Shown piece after piece: positions 1 to 9,991 of a stretch of 64,000 nt of DNA. A model generated the notes under the pieces. The model was not told where the DNA came from. It made no database searches and saw only the letters and a program-made list of their open reading frames with translations. How positions within the stretch are numbered: position 1 is the stretch's first letter; each line of letters begins with the position of its first letter. Position numbers and translations under genes: made by a program. This stretch comes from Antarcticimicrobium luteum (lineage in GTDB: Bacteria > Pseudomonadota > Alphaproteobacteria > Rhodobacterales > Rhodobacteraceae): positions 124,001 through 188,000 of the forward strand of contig NZ_SMUV01000071.1 in NCBI RefSeq assembly GCF_004358185.1, read 5' to 3'.

Positions 1-699
1 CCCGTCGATATAGGCGCCGGAAGCATCAAGCCTGCCCTTGCCCAGCAATTCGCGCACCCCGGCCTCGCCGACCTTGTCGAATTTGTCGATGGTGCGCAGC
101 ACCGCCGCTCGGTCCTCGCCCTCGGGCAGGCCAATGACCTCAAGCACACCGTTCAGAACCTTGCGGTTGTTGACCCGGATCAGGTAATCGCCGCGCGGCA
201 TGCCCACCGCCTCCAGCGTGTCGGCCAGCATGGCGCAGATCTCGGCATCGGCCGCCATCGACCCGCTGCCGACGGTATCGGCGTCGCACTGGTAGAACTG
301 GCGATAGCGCCCCGGCCCGGGTTTCTCGTTGCGCCAGACCGGCCCCATCGCATAGCGGCGATAGGGGGTCGGCAGATCGTTGCGATGCTGGGCATAGACG
401 CGCGCCAGCGGCGCGGTCAGGTCATAGCGCAGCGCCAGCCAATCGCCCTTGTCCTCCTCGGCGCCCTCCTGCCAGGCAAAGACGCCCTCGTTGGGGCGGT
501 CCACATCGGGCAGGAACTTGCCCAGCGCCTCGACCGTCTCCACCGCGCTGCTTTCCAGCGCGTCGAAGCCATAGCGATGATAGACCCCGGCGATCTGGCG
601 CAGCATCTCGGTGCGCTGCGTCACCTCGGCGCCGAAGTAATCGCGGAAGCCTTTTGGCGTCTCGGCCTTGGGGCGGGGCTGTTTCTTGGGCTTGGCCAT
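1..699 (-). CDS. hisS: Histidyl-tRNA synthetase, N-terminal part (runs off the window)
   Basis: Charges tRNA-His with histidine in the cytoplasm. The first 233 codons are present; the 3' end lies outside the window. The protein starts [21 protein letters not shown], and the GFRDY block leads into class II motif 1. Motif 2 is visible as the segment [20 protein letters not shown], which holds the family's conserved Arg and the RYRQF core, followed by QCDADTVG. The ATG at 697-699 is the only sensible start. The gene is transcribed towards the window edge, so its downstream neighbour cannot be seen. Confidence 0.95.
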   Translation of the reverse strand, partial: MAKPKKQPRPKAETPKGFRDYFGAEVTQRTEMLRQIAGVYHRYGFDALESSAVETVEALGKFLPDVDRPNEGVFAWQEGAEEDKGDWLALRYDLTAPLARVYAQHRNDLPTPYRRYAMGPVWRNEKPGPGRYRQFYQCDADTVGSGSMAADAEICAMLADTLEAVGMPRGDYLIRVNNRKVLNGVLEVIGLPEGEDRAAVLRTIDKFDKVGEAGVRELLGKGRLDASGAYIDG

Positions 700-896
700 C
701 AAGGGCTCCTGCTCACTCACGTGTCGCGGCGCGGTCTATCCCAAGCCCCCCCGGGGGGCAAGGCGGCGCGAGGGGCGCGGCGTACATCTTGATGCAATGG
801 CCTCTGCCCCGGCTCTTGCCTTCACCGCAAATACCCGCCGAAGGCTGCGGGGGTTCGGTGAAACCCCGCAAAGCGCCGCCCGGCTCCGGCGCCGGC

Positions 897-1700
897 TCAA
901 ATCGCCGCGAAATCCCCGCCGCGCCCCTTGCCGGCGGCGAACCGCGCCGCCCCGCCCCGTCCCTCGGCGGCGAAGATCGCGGCCGAGGCCCATTCGCGGC
1001 GCAGCGCCCGGGCCAGATCTTCGGGCGCGATGCGGGCCGAAAGGTGGTCGGCGCGCAGACACCCCTGCGGGAACCGCGCGAGCTCGCGCGCGAGATCCTG
1101 CGCCATGGCCAGCGCCCCGCCCTGCGGTGCAATGCGGTCGGCAAAGCCGATGGCGCGCGCCTCTTCCGCGCCGACGGGGCGGCCGGTCAGGATCAGGTCG
1201 TTGGCCCGCCCCTGCCCCAGCAGACGCGGCAGCCGTACCGTGCCGCCGTCGATCAGCGGCACGCCCCAGCGGCGGCAAAAGACGCCGGTGGTGGCCCCCT
1301 CGGCCATCACCCGCATATCGCACCAGGCGGCCAGTTCCATGCCGCCGGCCACCGCGTGCCCCTCGATCGCCGCGATCACCGGCTTGCCCAGCATCAGCCG
1401 CGACGGCCCCATCGGGCCGGGGCGCGGATCGCCCATCGGGTCGGACCACCCCTCGGGGATGTCCAGCCCGGCGATCCAGCCATCCGCCGCGCCCGATCCC
1501 GCCGCCTTCAGATCGAAGCCGGCGCAAAACGCCCCGCCGGTGCCGGTCAGAACCGCGACGTCAAGATCCGGATCGGCGTCAAAGGCCAGAAAGGCGTCGT
1601 AAAGCGCCTGCGCGGTCTGCGGGTTCACCGCGTTGCGGGCCTGCGGCCGGTCGATGGCGATGGTGCGCACCGGCCCGTCGGTTTCGATCTGAATGCTCAT
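897..1700 (-). CDS. Enoyl-CoA hydratase/isomerase (crotonase) family protein
   Basis: 267 aa, the usual crotonase length. The oxyanion-hole segments are visible as FCAGFDLK near residue 60 and HAVAGGMELAAWCDMRV near residue 110. The ATG at 1698-1700 is preceded by an AGAGGA ribosome-binding site, which supports this start over longer readings. The Glu in GGMEL corresponds to the first catalytic Glu of enoyl-CoA hydratase. The second catalytic Glu, expected in the FGLPE-like segment, is not evident: the sequence there reads GVPLIDGG. It may therefore act as an isomerase or another CoA-ester enzyme, and the substrate is unknown. It is monocistronic as seen and divergent from the SlyX-like gene. 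Confidence 0.85.
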   Translation of the reverse strand: MSIQIETDGPVRTIAIDRPQARNAVNPQTAQALYDAFLAFDADPDLDVAVLTGTGGAFCAGFDLKAAGSGAADGWIAGLDIPEGWSDPMGDPRPGPMGPSRLMLGKPVIAAIEGHAVAGGMELAAWCDMRVMAEGATTGVFCRRWGVPLIDGGTVRLPRLLGQGRANDLILTGRPVGAEEARAIGFADRIAPQGGALAMAQDLARELARFPQGCLRADHLSARIAPEDLARALRREWASAAIFAAEGRGGAARFAAGKGRGGDFAAI

Positions 1701-1821
1701 GTCGTCCTCTCCCTTTCCCCGCCCAGCCTGACAGCGCGGCCCCTTGGCAGGCAAGGCCGCGGCGCCGGTGACGTTGCGCCCCGGGCCGCGCCGGCCTATC
1801 TGGTCGGAAAAGGAGAGCGTG

Positions 1822-2016
1822 ATGCAGCAAATCGAAGAACGGCTGGCCCATCTGATCCGCACCGTGGAGGATCTGAGCGACGTGGTCGCCCGCCAGCAGG
1901 CCGAGATCGACCGGCTGACCCGCCGGGTCGAGATGCTGATGCAGCGCGAGGCCGGGCGCGAGGCCGAGGGCACCGGCGGTGTGGTGCTGGGCGACGAGCG
2001 GCCGCCGCATTATTGA
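1822..2016 (+). CDS. slyX: SlyX-like small coiled-coil protein
   Basis: 64 aa. It starts MQQIEERLAHLIRTVEDLSD and has a heptad-type coiled coil over residues 1-45, then a short tail ending PPHY, the C-terminal signature of SlyX proteins. An AGGAGAG ribosome-binding site at 1811-1817 sits 4 nt before the ATG and fixes the start. SlyX has no established biochemical role. The gene stands alone between the divergent crotonase and a repeat-containing gap. Confidence 0.8.
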   Translation: MQQIEERLAHLIRTVEDLSDVVARQQAEIDRLTRRVEMLMQREAGREAEGTGGVVLGDERPPHY

Positions 2017-2339
2017 GGTTGGGGTATCCCCCTCCCTAACCCTCCCCCGAGAGGGGGAAGGAAGGCGAGCAGTGACGCGAGACCTTGACCTTCCAAGCGC
2101 AACAGAGGGCGGCGCCCGGCCGCGGGTGGGCGCTTCCTCGCTGTGAGATCGTCACTTTATGGTCGCCAAAACATCGAACCTGAGTTCTGTGCGCTGAGGG
2201 TGGAGTAGCGCCCGCCCGTGGGGGCGGTCGGGCGCTGCCCGGCGGCGCTGCGCGCCTTGATTCCGGGCAAAGAGGGCACCTGTCATCACTGCTTTCGCGG
2301 CAACGACAGTGCGAGACGCAAACCGCCTCGCTCGCCCCC
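2017..2339. repeat. Gene-free gap with a divergent copy of a dispersed intergenic repeat
   Basis: No convincing gene in 323 bp. At 2031-2060 there is a C-tract/G-tract hairpin (CCTCCCCC, then AGGGGG). From about 2152 the sequence resembles the repeat near 56.3 kb: TTTATGGTCGC followed by A-rich bases, then GCGCC, CGGTC and GGCGCT blocks in the same order up to about 2270. The similarity is by eye and clearly weaker than between the 24.6/28.3-kb and 56.3-kb copies. Confidence 0.4.
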
Positions 2340-5300
2340 CTACAACTCCTCCACGTCCAGCACGCCGTCCAGGCTTTTCAGCGCACCCTTGATCTGCGGA
2401 TTGATGGCGAAATCCTGGCCCAGGTCCATCTCGACCTCGCCCGGCAGGGCCGGATCGAGCAGGCAAAGCTGCACCGGCCCCTTGGCCGCGCCGCGCGCGG
2501 CCTTGGCGGCCTCGTCCAGAATGGTGGCGACCGGATCGACCGCGCCGGCGTTGTCGACAAAGACCTTGAGCCCCGCCGTCCCCGCCTGCGCCACCGCCGC
2601 GTCCACCGGCGCCACGCCGCGGCCCAGCAGTTTGAGCTGATCGCTCTCCATCGTCGCCTCGACCGTCACCACCACCTTGGAGCCGGTCTCCAGCGCGTCG
2701 CGCGATTTCTCAAGCGCTTCGGAGAACAGCGTCACCTCATAGGCGCCGGTGGTGTCACTCATCTGGACAAAGGCAAAACGGTTGCCGCGGGCCGATTTGC
2801 GCTCCTGCCGCCCGGCCACGACACCGGCCAGTTTGGCCACCAGCGGGCCGCGCTCGGCCTTGGCGATCAGCTCGTCCAGGGTCAGCACGCCCTTGCGTTT
2901 CAGCGGCGCCATGTAGTCGTCCAGCGGGTGACCGGACAGGTAAAAGCCCACCGCCTTGAATTCCTCGGCCAGCCGTTCGGCCGGCAACCAGTCGGGCGCG
3001 GCGCTCAGGCGCGGCTCGGGCAGATCGTCGCCCGCCTCGCCGAACAGCGACACCTGCGCGCTGGCCTTCTGGTCGTGGATCGCCGCCGAATAGGCGACCA
3101 GCGCATCGAGGCTGTCGAAGACGCGGCGCCGGTTGCGGTCGAGCTGATCGAAGGCGCCGGCACGGGCCAGCATTTCCATCGGGCGCTTGCCGATCCGCTT
3201 CAAATCCACCCGACGGGCGAAATCGAACAGCGTGGCAAACGGGCGGTCCTCGCCCTCGGCGCGGCGGCCGCCGACCACCAGCCGCATGGCATCGACGCCC
3301 ACGTTTTTCAGCGCGCCAAGCCCATAGACCAGCTCACCGTTCACCACGGTGAAGGTGGCCTCCGAGCGGTTGACGCAGGGCGGCACCCAAGGCAGGCCGA
3401 GGCCCTTGCGGACCTCTTCGAAATAGATCGCCAGCTTGTCGGTCAGGTGGATATCGCAGTTCATGACGCCGGCCATGAACTCCACCGGGTGGTTCGCCTT
3501 GAGCCAGGCGGTCTGGTACGAGACCACCGCATAAGCCGCCGCATGGGATTTGTTGAACCCGTAGTTGGCGAATTTCTCCAGCAGGTCGAAAACCTCCGAG
3601 GCTTTCTTCTGGTCGACGCCGTTCTCCATCGCGCCTTTTTCGAATTTCGGGCGCTCCTTGGCCATTTCCTCGGCGATCTTCTTGCCCATCGCCCGGCGCA
3701 GCAGGTCGGCGCCCCCGAGCGAATAGCCCGCCATCACCTGGGCGATCTGCATCACCTGTTCCTGGTAGACGATGATGCCCTGCGTCTCGGCAAGGATGTG
3801 GTCGATCGTGGGGTGCACCGAGGTGATCTCGCGCTGGCCGTTCTTGACCTCGCAATAGGTCGGGATGTTCTCCATCGGGCCGGGGCGATAGAGCGCCACC
3901 AGGGCCACGATATCCTCGATACAGGTGGGTTTCATGCGCTTGAGCGCATCCATCATGCCCGAGCTTTCCACCTGGAACACCGCCACCGTCTTGGCGCGGG
4001 CGTAGAGCCTGTATGTCTTTTCGTCATCCAGCGGGATGGCGTTCATCTGGTTCTCGGCGCCCTCGGCCGGCTCGTACAGCTGCGCGCCATCGGCGGCGAC
4101 GTGCAGGGGACGGCCCGATTTCAGGATCTGGTCGACCGCGTTCTGAATCACGGTCAGCGTCTTGAGACCCAGAAAGTCGAACTTCACCAGTCCGGCCTGT
4201 TCCACCCATTTCATGTTGAACTGGGTCGCCAGCATGTCCGAGCGCGGATCCTGATACAGCGGCACCAGCTCATCGAGCGGCCGGTCGCCGATCACCACCC
4301 CGGCGGCGTGGGTCGAGGCATTCCTGAGCAGCCCCTCGACCTGCTGGCCGTAGGTCAGCAGACGGTCGACCACCTCCTCCTCGCGCGCGGCCTCGCGCAG
4401 GCGGGGCTCGTCCTTGAGCGCCTTTTCGATCGAGACCGGTTTGACCCCCTCGACCGGGATCATCTTGGACAGCCGGTCCACCTGGCCATAGGGCATCTGC
4501 AGCACCCGGCCGATATCGCGCACCGCCGCCTTGGACAGCAGCGCGCCGAAGGTGATGATCTGCCCCACCTTGTCGCGGCCGTATTTCTCCTGCACGTAGC
4601 GGATCGTCTCTTCGCGGCGATCCATGCAGAAGTCGATGTCGAAGTCGGGCATCGAGACCCGTTCGGGGTTGAGGAAGCGTTCGAACAGCAGGCTGTAGCG
4701 CAGCGGATCGAGGTCGGTGATGGTCAGCGCATAGGCCACCAGGCTGCCCGCGCCCGACCCCCGCCCAGGCCCAATCGGGATGCCGTTGTCCTTGGACCAC
4801 TTGATGAAGTCGGCCACGATCAGGAAATAGCCGGGAAAGCCCATTCCCTCGATGATGCCCATCTCGAACTCGAGACGTTTTTCGTATTCCTCGACCGGTG
4901 CGGCGTGCGGGATCACCGCAAGACGCGCCGCCAGCCCCTCCTTGGCCTGCCGGCGCAGTTCCTCGACCTCGTCATCGGCGAATTTCGGCAGGATCGGCGC
5001 CCGCTTGTAGGTCATGAAGGCGCAGCGGCGGGCGATCTCGACGGTGTTCTCGACCGCCTCGGGCAGATCGGCGAAGAGGGTGATCATCTCCTGCTGCGAT
5101 TTGAAGTAATGCTGCGCGGTCAGGCGGCGGCGTCCCTCGGCCTGATCGACATAGGCGCCCTCGGCGATACAGATCAGCGCGTCGTGCGCCTCGTACATTT
5201 CGGACTTGGGAAAGTACACATCGTTGGTGGCCACCAGCGGGATGTTCATCGCATAGGCCATCTCGACGAAACCGCGCTCGGTCAGCCTCTCGGCCTCGGG

Positions 5301-5864
5301 CGCGCCGTCCTCGCCGGGGTGGCGCTGCAGCTCGACATAGAGCCGGTCGCCGTAAATGGCGTGCAGGCGCCGCATCAGCGCCTCAGCCTCCTCGCGGCGG
5401 CCCTGTTGCAGAAGCTGCCCCACCGGCCCGTCCGGCCCGCCGGAAAGGCAGATCAGCCCCTCGCCGTGACGCTCCAGCTCTTCGGGCAGCACATGGGCCG
5501 GCAGGCCGTCGCCGCGCAGATAGAGGCAGGAGTTCAGCTTCATCAGGTTTTCATAGCCGCGCTCGGTCTGCGCCAGCACAACCACCGCACCGATCGGTAA
5601 CGTCTGGCTGCGCGCCGCCGGCTGCACCTCGGCGCCGTCATAGGCCAGGTCGACCTGGCAACCGACGATGGGCTGAATGCCCGCGCCCGAGAGGGTCACG
5701 GAAAACTCCAGCGCCGCGAACATGTTGTTGGTGTCGGTCAGCGCAACCGCCGGCATCTCGAGGCTCCGGCACAGGTCCGGCAGCTTTTTCAGCCGCACGG
5801 CGCCCTCCAGCAGGGAGTATTCGGTATGGGTGCGAAGGTGGATGAATCGGGGGGTGCTGCTCAT
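2340..5864 (-). CDS. dnaE: DNA polymerase III alpha subunit
   Basis: Replicative C-family polymerase, 1174 aa, the usual DnaE1 length. It begins MSSTPRFIHLRTHTEYSLLE, which is the PHP-domain motif. The catalytic Asp pair is visible in MPDFDIDFC around residues 405-408, and the third Asp probably lies in KFDFLGLKT near residue 561. An OB-fold segment (LAGVVAGRQERKSARGNRFA) lies around residue 1010. It ends VLDVEEL. It is transcribed alone; the nearest upstream gene, xdhA, is divergent. The gene is intact with no frameshift. Confidence 0.97.
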   Translation of the reverse strand: MSSTPRFIHLRTHTEYSLLEGAVRLKKLPDLCRSLEMPAVALTDTNNMFAALEFSVTLSGAGIQPIVGCQVDLAYDGAEVQPAARSQTLPIGAVVVLAQTERGYENLMKLNSCLYLRGDGLPAHVLPEELERHGEGLICLSGGPDGPVGQLLQQGRREEAEALMRRLHAIYGDRLYVELQRHPGEDGAPEAERLTERGFVEMAYAMNIPLVATNDVYFPKSEMYEAHDALICIAEGAYVDQAEGRRRLTAQHYFKSQQEMITLFADLPEAVENTVEIARRCAFMTYKRAPILPKFADDEVEELRRQAKEGLAARLAVIPHAAPVEEYEKRLEFEMGIIEGMGFPGYFLIVADFIKWSKDNGIPIGPGRGSGAGSLVAYALTITDLDPLRYSLLFERFLNPERVSMPDFDIDFCMDRREETIRYVQEKYGRDKVGQIITFGALLSKAAVRDIGRVLQMPYGQVDRLSKMIPVEGVKPVSIEKALKDEPRLREAAREEEVVDRLLTYGQQVEGLLRNASTHAAGVVIGDRPLDELVPLYQDPRSDMLATQFNMKWVEQAGLVKFDFLGLKTLTVIQNAVDQILKSGRPLHVAADGAQLYEPAEGAENQMNAIPLDDEKTYRLYARAKTVAVFQVESSGMMDALKRMKPTCIEDIVALVALYRPGPMENIPTYCEVKNGQREITSVHPTIDHILAETQGIIVYQEQVMQIAQVMAGYSLGGADLLRRAMGKKIAEEMAKERPKFEKGAMENGVDQKKASEVFDLLEKFANYGFNKSHAAAYAVVSYQTAWLKANHPVEFMAGVMNCDIHLTDKLAIYFEEVRKGLGLPWVPPCVNRSEATFTVVNGELVYGLGALKNVGVDAMRLVVGGRRAEGEDRPFATLFDFARRVDLKRIGKRPMEMLARAGAFDQLDRNRRRVFDSLDALVAYSAAIHDQKASAQVSLFGEAGDDLPEPRLSAAPDWLPAERLAEEFKAVGFYLSGHPLDDYMAPLKRKGVLTLDELIAKAERGPLVAKLAGVVAGRQERKSARGNRFAFVQMSDTTGAYEVTLFSEALEKSRDALETGSKVVVTVEATMESDQLKLLGRGVAPVDAAVAQAGTAGLKVFVDNAGAVDPVATILDEAAKAARGAAKGPVQLCLLDPALPGEVEMDLGQDFAINPQIKGALKSLDGVLDVEEL

Positions 5865-6278
5865 GGCGGCAGGCTATCGCGATGGCGCGGGCAGGGAAAG
5901 AGAGGGCGACGCGGAATGCGCCCGCCGGGATCCGGGGGCGAGAATCCCCACCCCGGCCGGCGGCGGCGGCGCCCACCCGCCTACCAGTCCGGTCGGAGAT
6001 GCCGCGAAAACGGGCGCAATTGTTCGGAAAATATTGAAAGACCTTCTGCCGCCTATCGCGGGAAAATTTCAGGTAAACCACAGTAATATAAACACTTTCC
6101 AGAACATCCTACCGGCCCGGACAGATTGACGCGCCAGCGCGCCGCCGCAGTTTTCCTTGCCTCGGCACCGGGCCTCTTTCTAACCTCGGGGGACAAGCAC
6201 ATAGGCCCGCCTTTTTTCTACGTCGCATCGAGGAAAGGCAGCAAAGGGCACAACGGGGTAAGGCGACCGGTTTCAAGA
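5865..6278. other. Divergent intergenic region between dnaE and xdhA
   Basis: 414 bp without a convincing gene. The part next to dnaE is very G+C-rich. An A+T-rich patch at about 6010-6110 is the likely location of promoters for one or both genes, but no clean -35/-10 pair could be assigned. The xdhA reading frame stays open upstream to about 6126. That extension lacks xanthine dehydrogenase similarity and is treated as non-coding. Confidence 0.5.
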
Positions 6279-7652
6279 ATGGAGATCAGGTTTCTTCTGA
6301 ACGGAGAGGCTGTTGCGTTGTCGAACGTCGCGCCGACGCAAACGCTGCTGGACTGGCTGCGCGAGCGGCGCGGGCTGACCGGCACGAAAGAGGGCTGCAA
6401 CGAGGGCGACTGCGGGGCCTGCACGGTGATGGTGACGGACGCGGCGGGCGCCCGGGCGCTGAATGCCTGCATCCTGTTTCTGCCGCAACTGCACGGGCGC
6501 GCGGTGCGCACCGTCGAGGGGATCGCCGGTCCGGACGGGCAGCTCCACCCGGTGCAACAGGCGATGATCGACCATCATGGCAGCCAGTGCGGCTTTTGCA
6601 CACCGGGGTTCGTGGTCTCGATGGCGGTGGCGCATCTGAACGGCGAGCGTGACCACGAGACGGCGCTGGCCGGCAACCTGTGCCGCTGCACCGGCTATGC
6701 GCCGATCCTGCGCGCCGCCGAGGCGGCGGCGCTGCAGCCGGTGCCCGAGTGGATGGTGTCCGATGCCGCATGGCTGATCGAAAACGGCACCCCGCCGCTC
6801 GAAGCCGCGCCGGACAGCGCGGAGGAACTGGCCGCGCTCTATGCCGCGCGCCCCGAGGCGACGCTGGTGGCCGGGGCCACCGATGTGGGACTCTGGGTGA
6901 CCAAGGCGCTGCGCGACCCGGACCCGGTGATCTTTCTCAACCGCTGCGAGGATCTCAAGGGCGTCCAGATCGGCGAGCATGAGGTCCGCATCGGCGCGAT
7001 GACCGACATGAACATCTTTGGCGCGGCGATGGAGGGGCTGCACCCCTCTTATGCCGCGATGATCCGCCGCTATGCCTCGGCCCAGGTGCGCGCGGCGGCG
7101 ACGGTGGGCGGCAATATCGCCAACGGCTCGCCGATCGGGGACAACCCGCCGGCGCTGATCGCTCTGGGCGCGGTGCTGCATTTGCGGCGCGGGGCGGAGC
7201 GGCGGGCGCTGCCACTTGAGGCGTTCTTCATCGACTATGGCAAGCAGGACCGCCAGCCCGGCGAATTCGTCGAGGCGGTGAGTTTCCCGCGCCAGGACGA
7301 CCGGCTGAAGTGCTACAAGCTGTCGAAGCGGTTCGACCAGGACATCTCGGCGGTCTGCGGCTGTTTCAACATCCGGGTCGAGGACGGGATCGTATCGTCG
7401 GCGCGGATCGCCTTTGGCGGCATGGCCGGCATTCCGAAGCGGGCGGCGCATGTGGAAAGCGCGCTGCTGGGGCAACCCTGGGAGGTCGGCACCATCCGCA
7501 TGGCCCAGGCCGGGTTCGACGCCGATTTTGCCCCGATGAGCGACATGCGCGCCAGCGCCGCCTACCGGCTGGAAACCGCGCGGGCGATGCTGGAGCGGTA
7601 TTTCGCGGAAGATCAGGGCGAACAGGTATCGGTGCTGGAGGTGAGCGCATGA
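6279..7652 (+). CDS. xdhA: Xanthine dehydrogenase, Fe-S/FAD subunit
   Basis: 457 aa. Passes electrons from the molybdenum subunit through two [2Fe-2S] clusters to FAD and then NAD+. The plant-type ferredoxin Cys set is in [15 protein letters not shown] (about residues 38-52). The second cluster uses QCGFC (about residue 104) and NLCRCTGY (about residue 135). The FAD domain starts near LVAGATDVG (about residue 197), with a flavoprotein C-terminal domain to the end. The ATG at 6279 gives [10 protein letters not shown], the family start, although no strong ribosome-binding site is seen. The stop overlaps xdhB by 4 bp (ATGA), so translation is coupled. Confidence 0.95.
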   Translation: MEIRFLLNGEAVALSNVAPTQTLLDWLRERRGLTGTKEGCNEGDCGACTVMVTDAAGARALNACILFLPQLHGRAVRTVEGIAGPDGQLHPVQQAMIDHHGSQCGFCTPGFVVSMAVAHLNGERDHETALAGNLCRCTGYAPILRAAEAAALQPVPEWMVSDAAWLIENGTPPLEAAPDSAEELAALYAARPEATLVAGATDVGLWVTKALRDPDPVIFLNRCEDLKGVQIGEHEVRIGAMTDMNIFGAAMEGLHPSYAAMIRRYASAQVRAAATVGGNIANGSPIGDNPPALIALGAVLHLRRGAERRALPLEAFFIDYGKQDRQPGEFVEAVSFPRQDDRLKCYKLSKRFDQDISAVCGCFNIRVEDGIVSSARIAFGGMAGIPKRAAHVESALLGQPWEVGTIRMAQAGFDADFAPMSDMRASAAYRLETARAMLERYFAEDQGEQVSVLEVSA

Positions 7653-9991
7653 GCGTGACCAGACCCCTGCCCCATGACGCCGCGCGCCTGCATGTGACCG
7701 GCACCGCGCGCTATATCGACGATGTTCCGATGCCGAAGGGCACGCTGCATCTGGCCTTTGGCCTCAGCGAGGTGGCGCGCGGGCGGATCGCGGCGATGGA
7801 CCTCTCCGCCGTGCGGTCCGCGCCCGGCGTGGTGGCGGTGCTGACCGCCGCGGATCTGCCCTTTGCCAACGATGTCTCGCCCTCGGTGCATGACGAGCCC
7901 TTGCTGGCGGTGGACCGGGTGAACTACGTCGGCCAGCCGCTGTTTATGGTGGTCGCCGAGAGCCATCTGGCCGCGCGCAAGGCGGCGCGGCTGGGCGATG
8001 TGAGGATCGCCGGGGAAGAGCCGATCCTGACCATCGATCAGGCACTCGCCGCCGACAGCCGGTTCGAGGGCGGCCCGGTGATCTGGCAGAAGGGCGATGC
8101 GGCGACGGCGATTGCACAGTCTGCCCATGTGATCGAGGGCAGCTTCGAGATGGGCGGGCAGGAGCACTTCTATCTCGAGGGTCAGGCGGCGCTGGCGCTG
8201 CCGCAGGAGGGGGGCGACATGATCGTCCAGTCCTCCACCCAGCACCCGACCGAGATCCAGCACAAGGTGGCCGAGGCGCTTGGCGTGCCGATGCACGCCG
8301 TGCGGGTCGAGGTGCGGCGCATGGGCGGCGGTTTCGGCGGCAAGGAGAGCCAGGGCAATGCGCTCGCCGTCTCCTGCGCCGTGGCGGCGCGGCTGACGGG
8401 CAGGCCCTGCAAGATGCGCTACGACCGCGACGACGACATCATGATCACCGGCAAGCGGCATGATTTCCGCATCGCCTATCGCGCCGGGTTCGATGCGGAG
8501 GGGCTGATCCAGGGCGTCGAGTTTGTCCAATACGCCCGCTGCGGCTGGGCGATGGATCTGTCGCTGCCGGTGGCCGACCGCGCCATGCTGCACGCCGACA
8601 GCGCCTATCTGCTGCCGAATGCGCGGATCGAGAGCCACCGGCTCAAGACCAACACCCAGAGCGCCACCGCCTATCGCGGCTTCGGCGGGCCGCAGGGGAT
8701 GCTGGGGATGGAGCGGCTGATGGATCATGCCGCGCATGCGCTCGGGATCGAGCCGGTCGAGCTCAGGCGGCGGAATTACTATGCGGAAGCGGTGGAAGGG
8801 GGCTCTGCCCGCCGGGACAATTCCGACCCGAAAGAGAGCGGGCGCGGGACGCTGCCTCAGACCACGCCCTATGGGCAGGAGGTCGAGGATTTCGAGCTGC
8901 ATGGGATCACCGAGGTTCTGTTGGAAAGCAGCGATTACGCGGCGCGGAAGGCGGCGATTGCGGAGTGGAATGCCACCCATGGCGCGATCAGGAAGGGGAT
9001 CGCGTTTTCGCCGGTGAAATTCGGGATTTCCTTTACGCTGACGCATCTGAACCAGGCGGGTGCGCTGGTACATGTCTATCAGGACGGCTCGGTGCATCTG
9101 AACCACGGCGGCACCGAGATGGGACAGGGATTGTTCCAGAAGGTGGCGCAGGTGGCCGCCGAGCGGTTCGGGATTGATATGGCCTCGGTGAAGATCACCG
9201 CGACGGATACCGCCAAGGTGCCGAACACGTCGGCGACGGCGGCCTCGTCCGGCTCGGACCTGAACGGGATGGCCGTCAAGGCGGCCTGCGACACGATCCG
9301 GGCCCGGATGGCGGAGTTTCTGGCGGCCGAGCATCAGGCGACACCCGAGGATGTAAGGTTCGAGGGTGGAAACGTACAGGTGGGCGGCGAGGTGCTGAGC
9401 TTTGCCGAGGCGGCGCAGCGCTGTTACGAGGGGCGGGTGAGCCTGTCGTCGACCGGGTTCTACAAGACGCCCAAACTTGCCTGGGACAGGGTGAAGGGGA
9501 CCGGGCGGCCGTTCTTTTACTTCGCCTATGGCGCGGCGGTGACCGAGGTGGCGGTGGACAGCCGCACCGGCGAATACCGCATCCTGCGCGCCGATATTCT
9601 GCATGACGCCGGCGCCAGCCTGAACCCGGCGCTGGACAAGGGCCAGGTCGAGGGCGGCTATGTGCAGGGCGCGGGCTGGCTGACCACCGAGGAGCTGGTA
9701 TGGGACGACAAGGGGCGGCTGCGCACCCATGCGCCCAGCACCTACAAGATCCCGGCGTTTTCCGATCAGCCGGATGTGTTCAACGTGGCGCTCTGGGACG
9801 GGCGCAACCGGGAGGACAGCATCTATCGCTCCAAGGCGGTGGGAGAGCCGCCCTTCATGCTGGGGATCTCGGCCTTTCTGGCGCTGAGCGATGCGGTGGC
9901 CTCCTGCGGGGATGGCTATCCCGACCTGGACGCCCCGGCGACGCCGGAACGGGTCTGGGCGGCGATCCGGGGGATGCGCGATGAGCTTTGA
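7649..9991 (+). CDS. xdhB: Xanthine dehydrogenase, molybdopterin-binding subunit
   Basis: 780 aa. Oxidises hypoxanthine and xanthine to urate at a molybdenum cofactor. Visible motifs are GGGFGGKES (about residue 230; its Glu matches the substrate-orienting Glu of the bovine enzyme), [10 protein letters not shown] (the matching Arg) and VGEPPFMLG near the C-terminus, which holds the catalytic Glu. The ATG overlaps the xdhA stop. The 3' end overlaps xdhC by 11 bp, giving a tight xdhABC unit. No frameshift or missing residue was seen. Confidence 0.95.
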   Translation: MSVTRPLPHDAARLHVTGTARYIDDVPMPKGTLHLAFGLSEVARGRIAAMDLSAVRSAPGVVAVLTAADLPFANDVSPSVHDEPLLAVDRVNYVGQPLFMVVAESHLAARKAARLGDVRIAGEEPILTIDQALAADSRFEGGPVIWQKGDAATAIAQSAHVIEGSFEMGGQEHFYLEGQAALALPQEGGDMIVQSSTQHPTEIQHKVAEALGVPMHAVRVEVRRMGGGFGGKESQGNALAVSCAVAARLTGRPCKMRYDRDDDIMITGKRHDFRIAYRAGFDAEGLIQGVEFVQYARCGWAMDLSLPVADRAMLHADSAYLLPNARIESHRLKTNTQSATAYRGFGGPQGMLGMERLMDHAAHALGIEPVELRRRNYYAEAVEGGSARRDNSDPKESGRGTLPQTTPYGQEVEDFELHGITEVLLESSDYAARKAAIAEWNATHGAIRKGIAFSPVKFGISFTLTHLNQAGALVHVYQDGSVHLNHGGTEMGQGLFQKVAQVAAERFGIDMASVKITATDTAKVPNTSATAASSGSDLNGMAVKAACDTIRARMAEFLAAEHQATPEDVRFEGGNVQVGGEVLSFAEAAQRCYEGRVSLSSTGFYKTPKLAWDRVKGTGRPFFYFAYGAAVTEVAVDSRTGEYRILRADILHDAGASLNPALDKGQVEGGYVQGAGWLTTEELVWDDKGRLRTHAPSTYKIPAFSDQPDVFNVALWDGRNREDSIYRSKAVGEPPFMLGISAFLALSDAVASCGDGYPDLDAPATPERVWAAIRGMRDEL

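Noticed and set aside
2928-5600. An 890-codon open frame on the plus strand, antisense to dnaE
   Set aside because: It lies wholly opposite the well-recognised dnaE gene and has no recognisable protein character. Long antisense frames are expected in DNA of this G+C content. The same holds for long frames opposite xdhB (7613-10246) and opposite the transporter genes (10649-13912).
6126-6278. A 51-codon N-terminal extension of XdhA from a TTG start
   Set aside because: XdhA homology begins exactly at the ATG at 6279 ([10 protein letters not shown]); the upstream codons carry no domain similarity.
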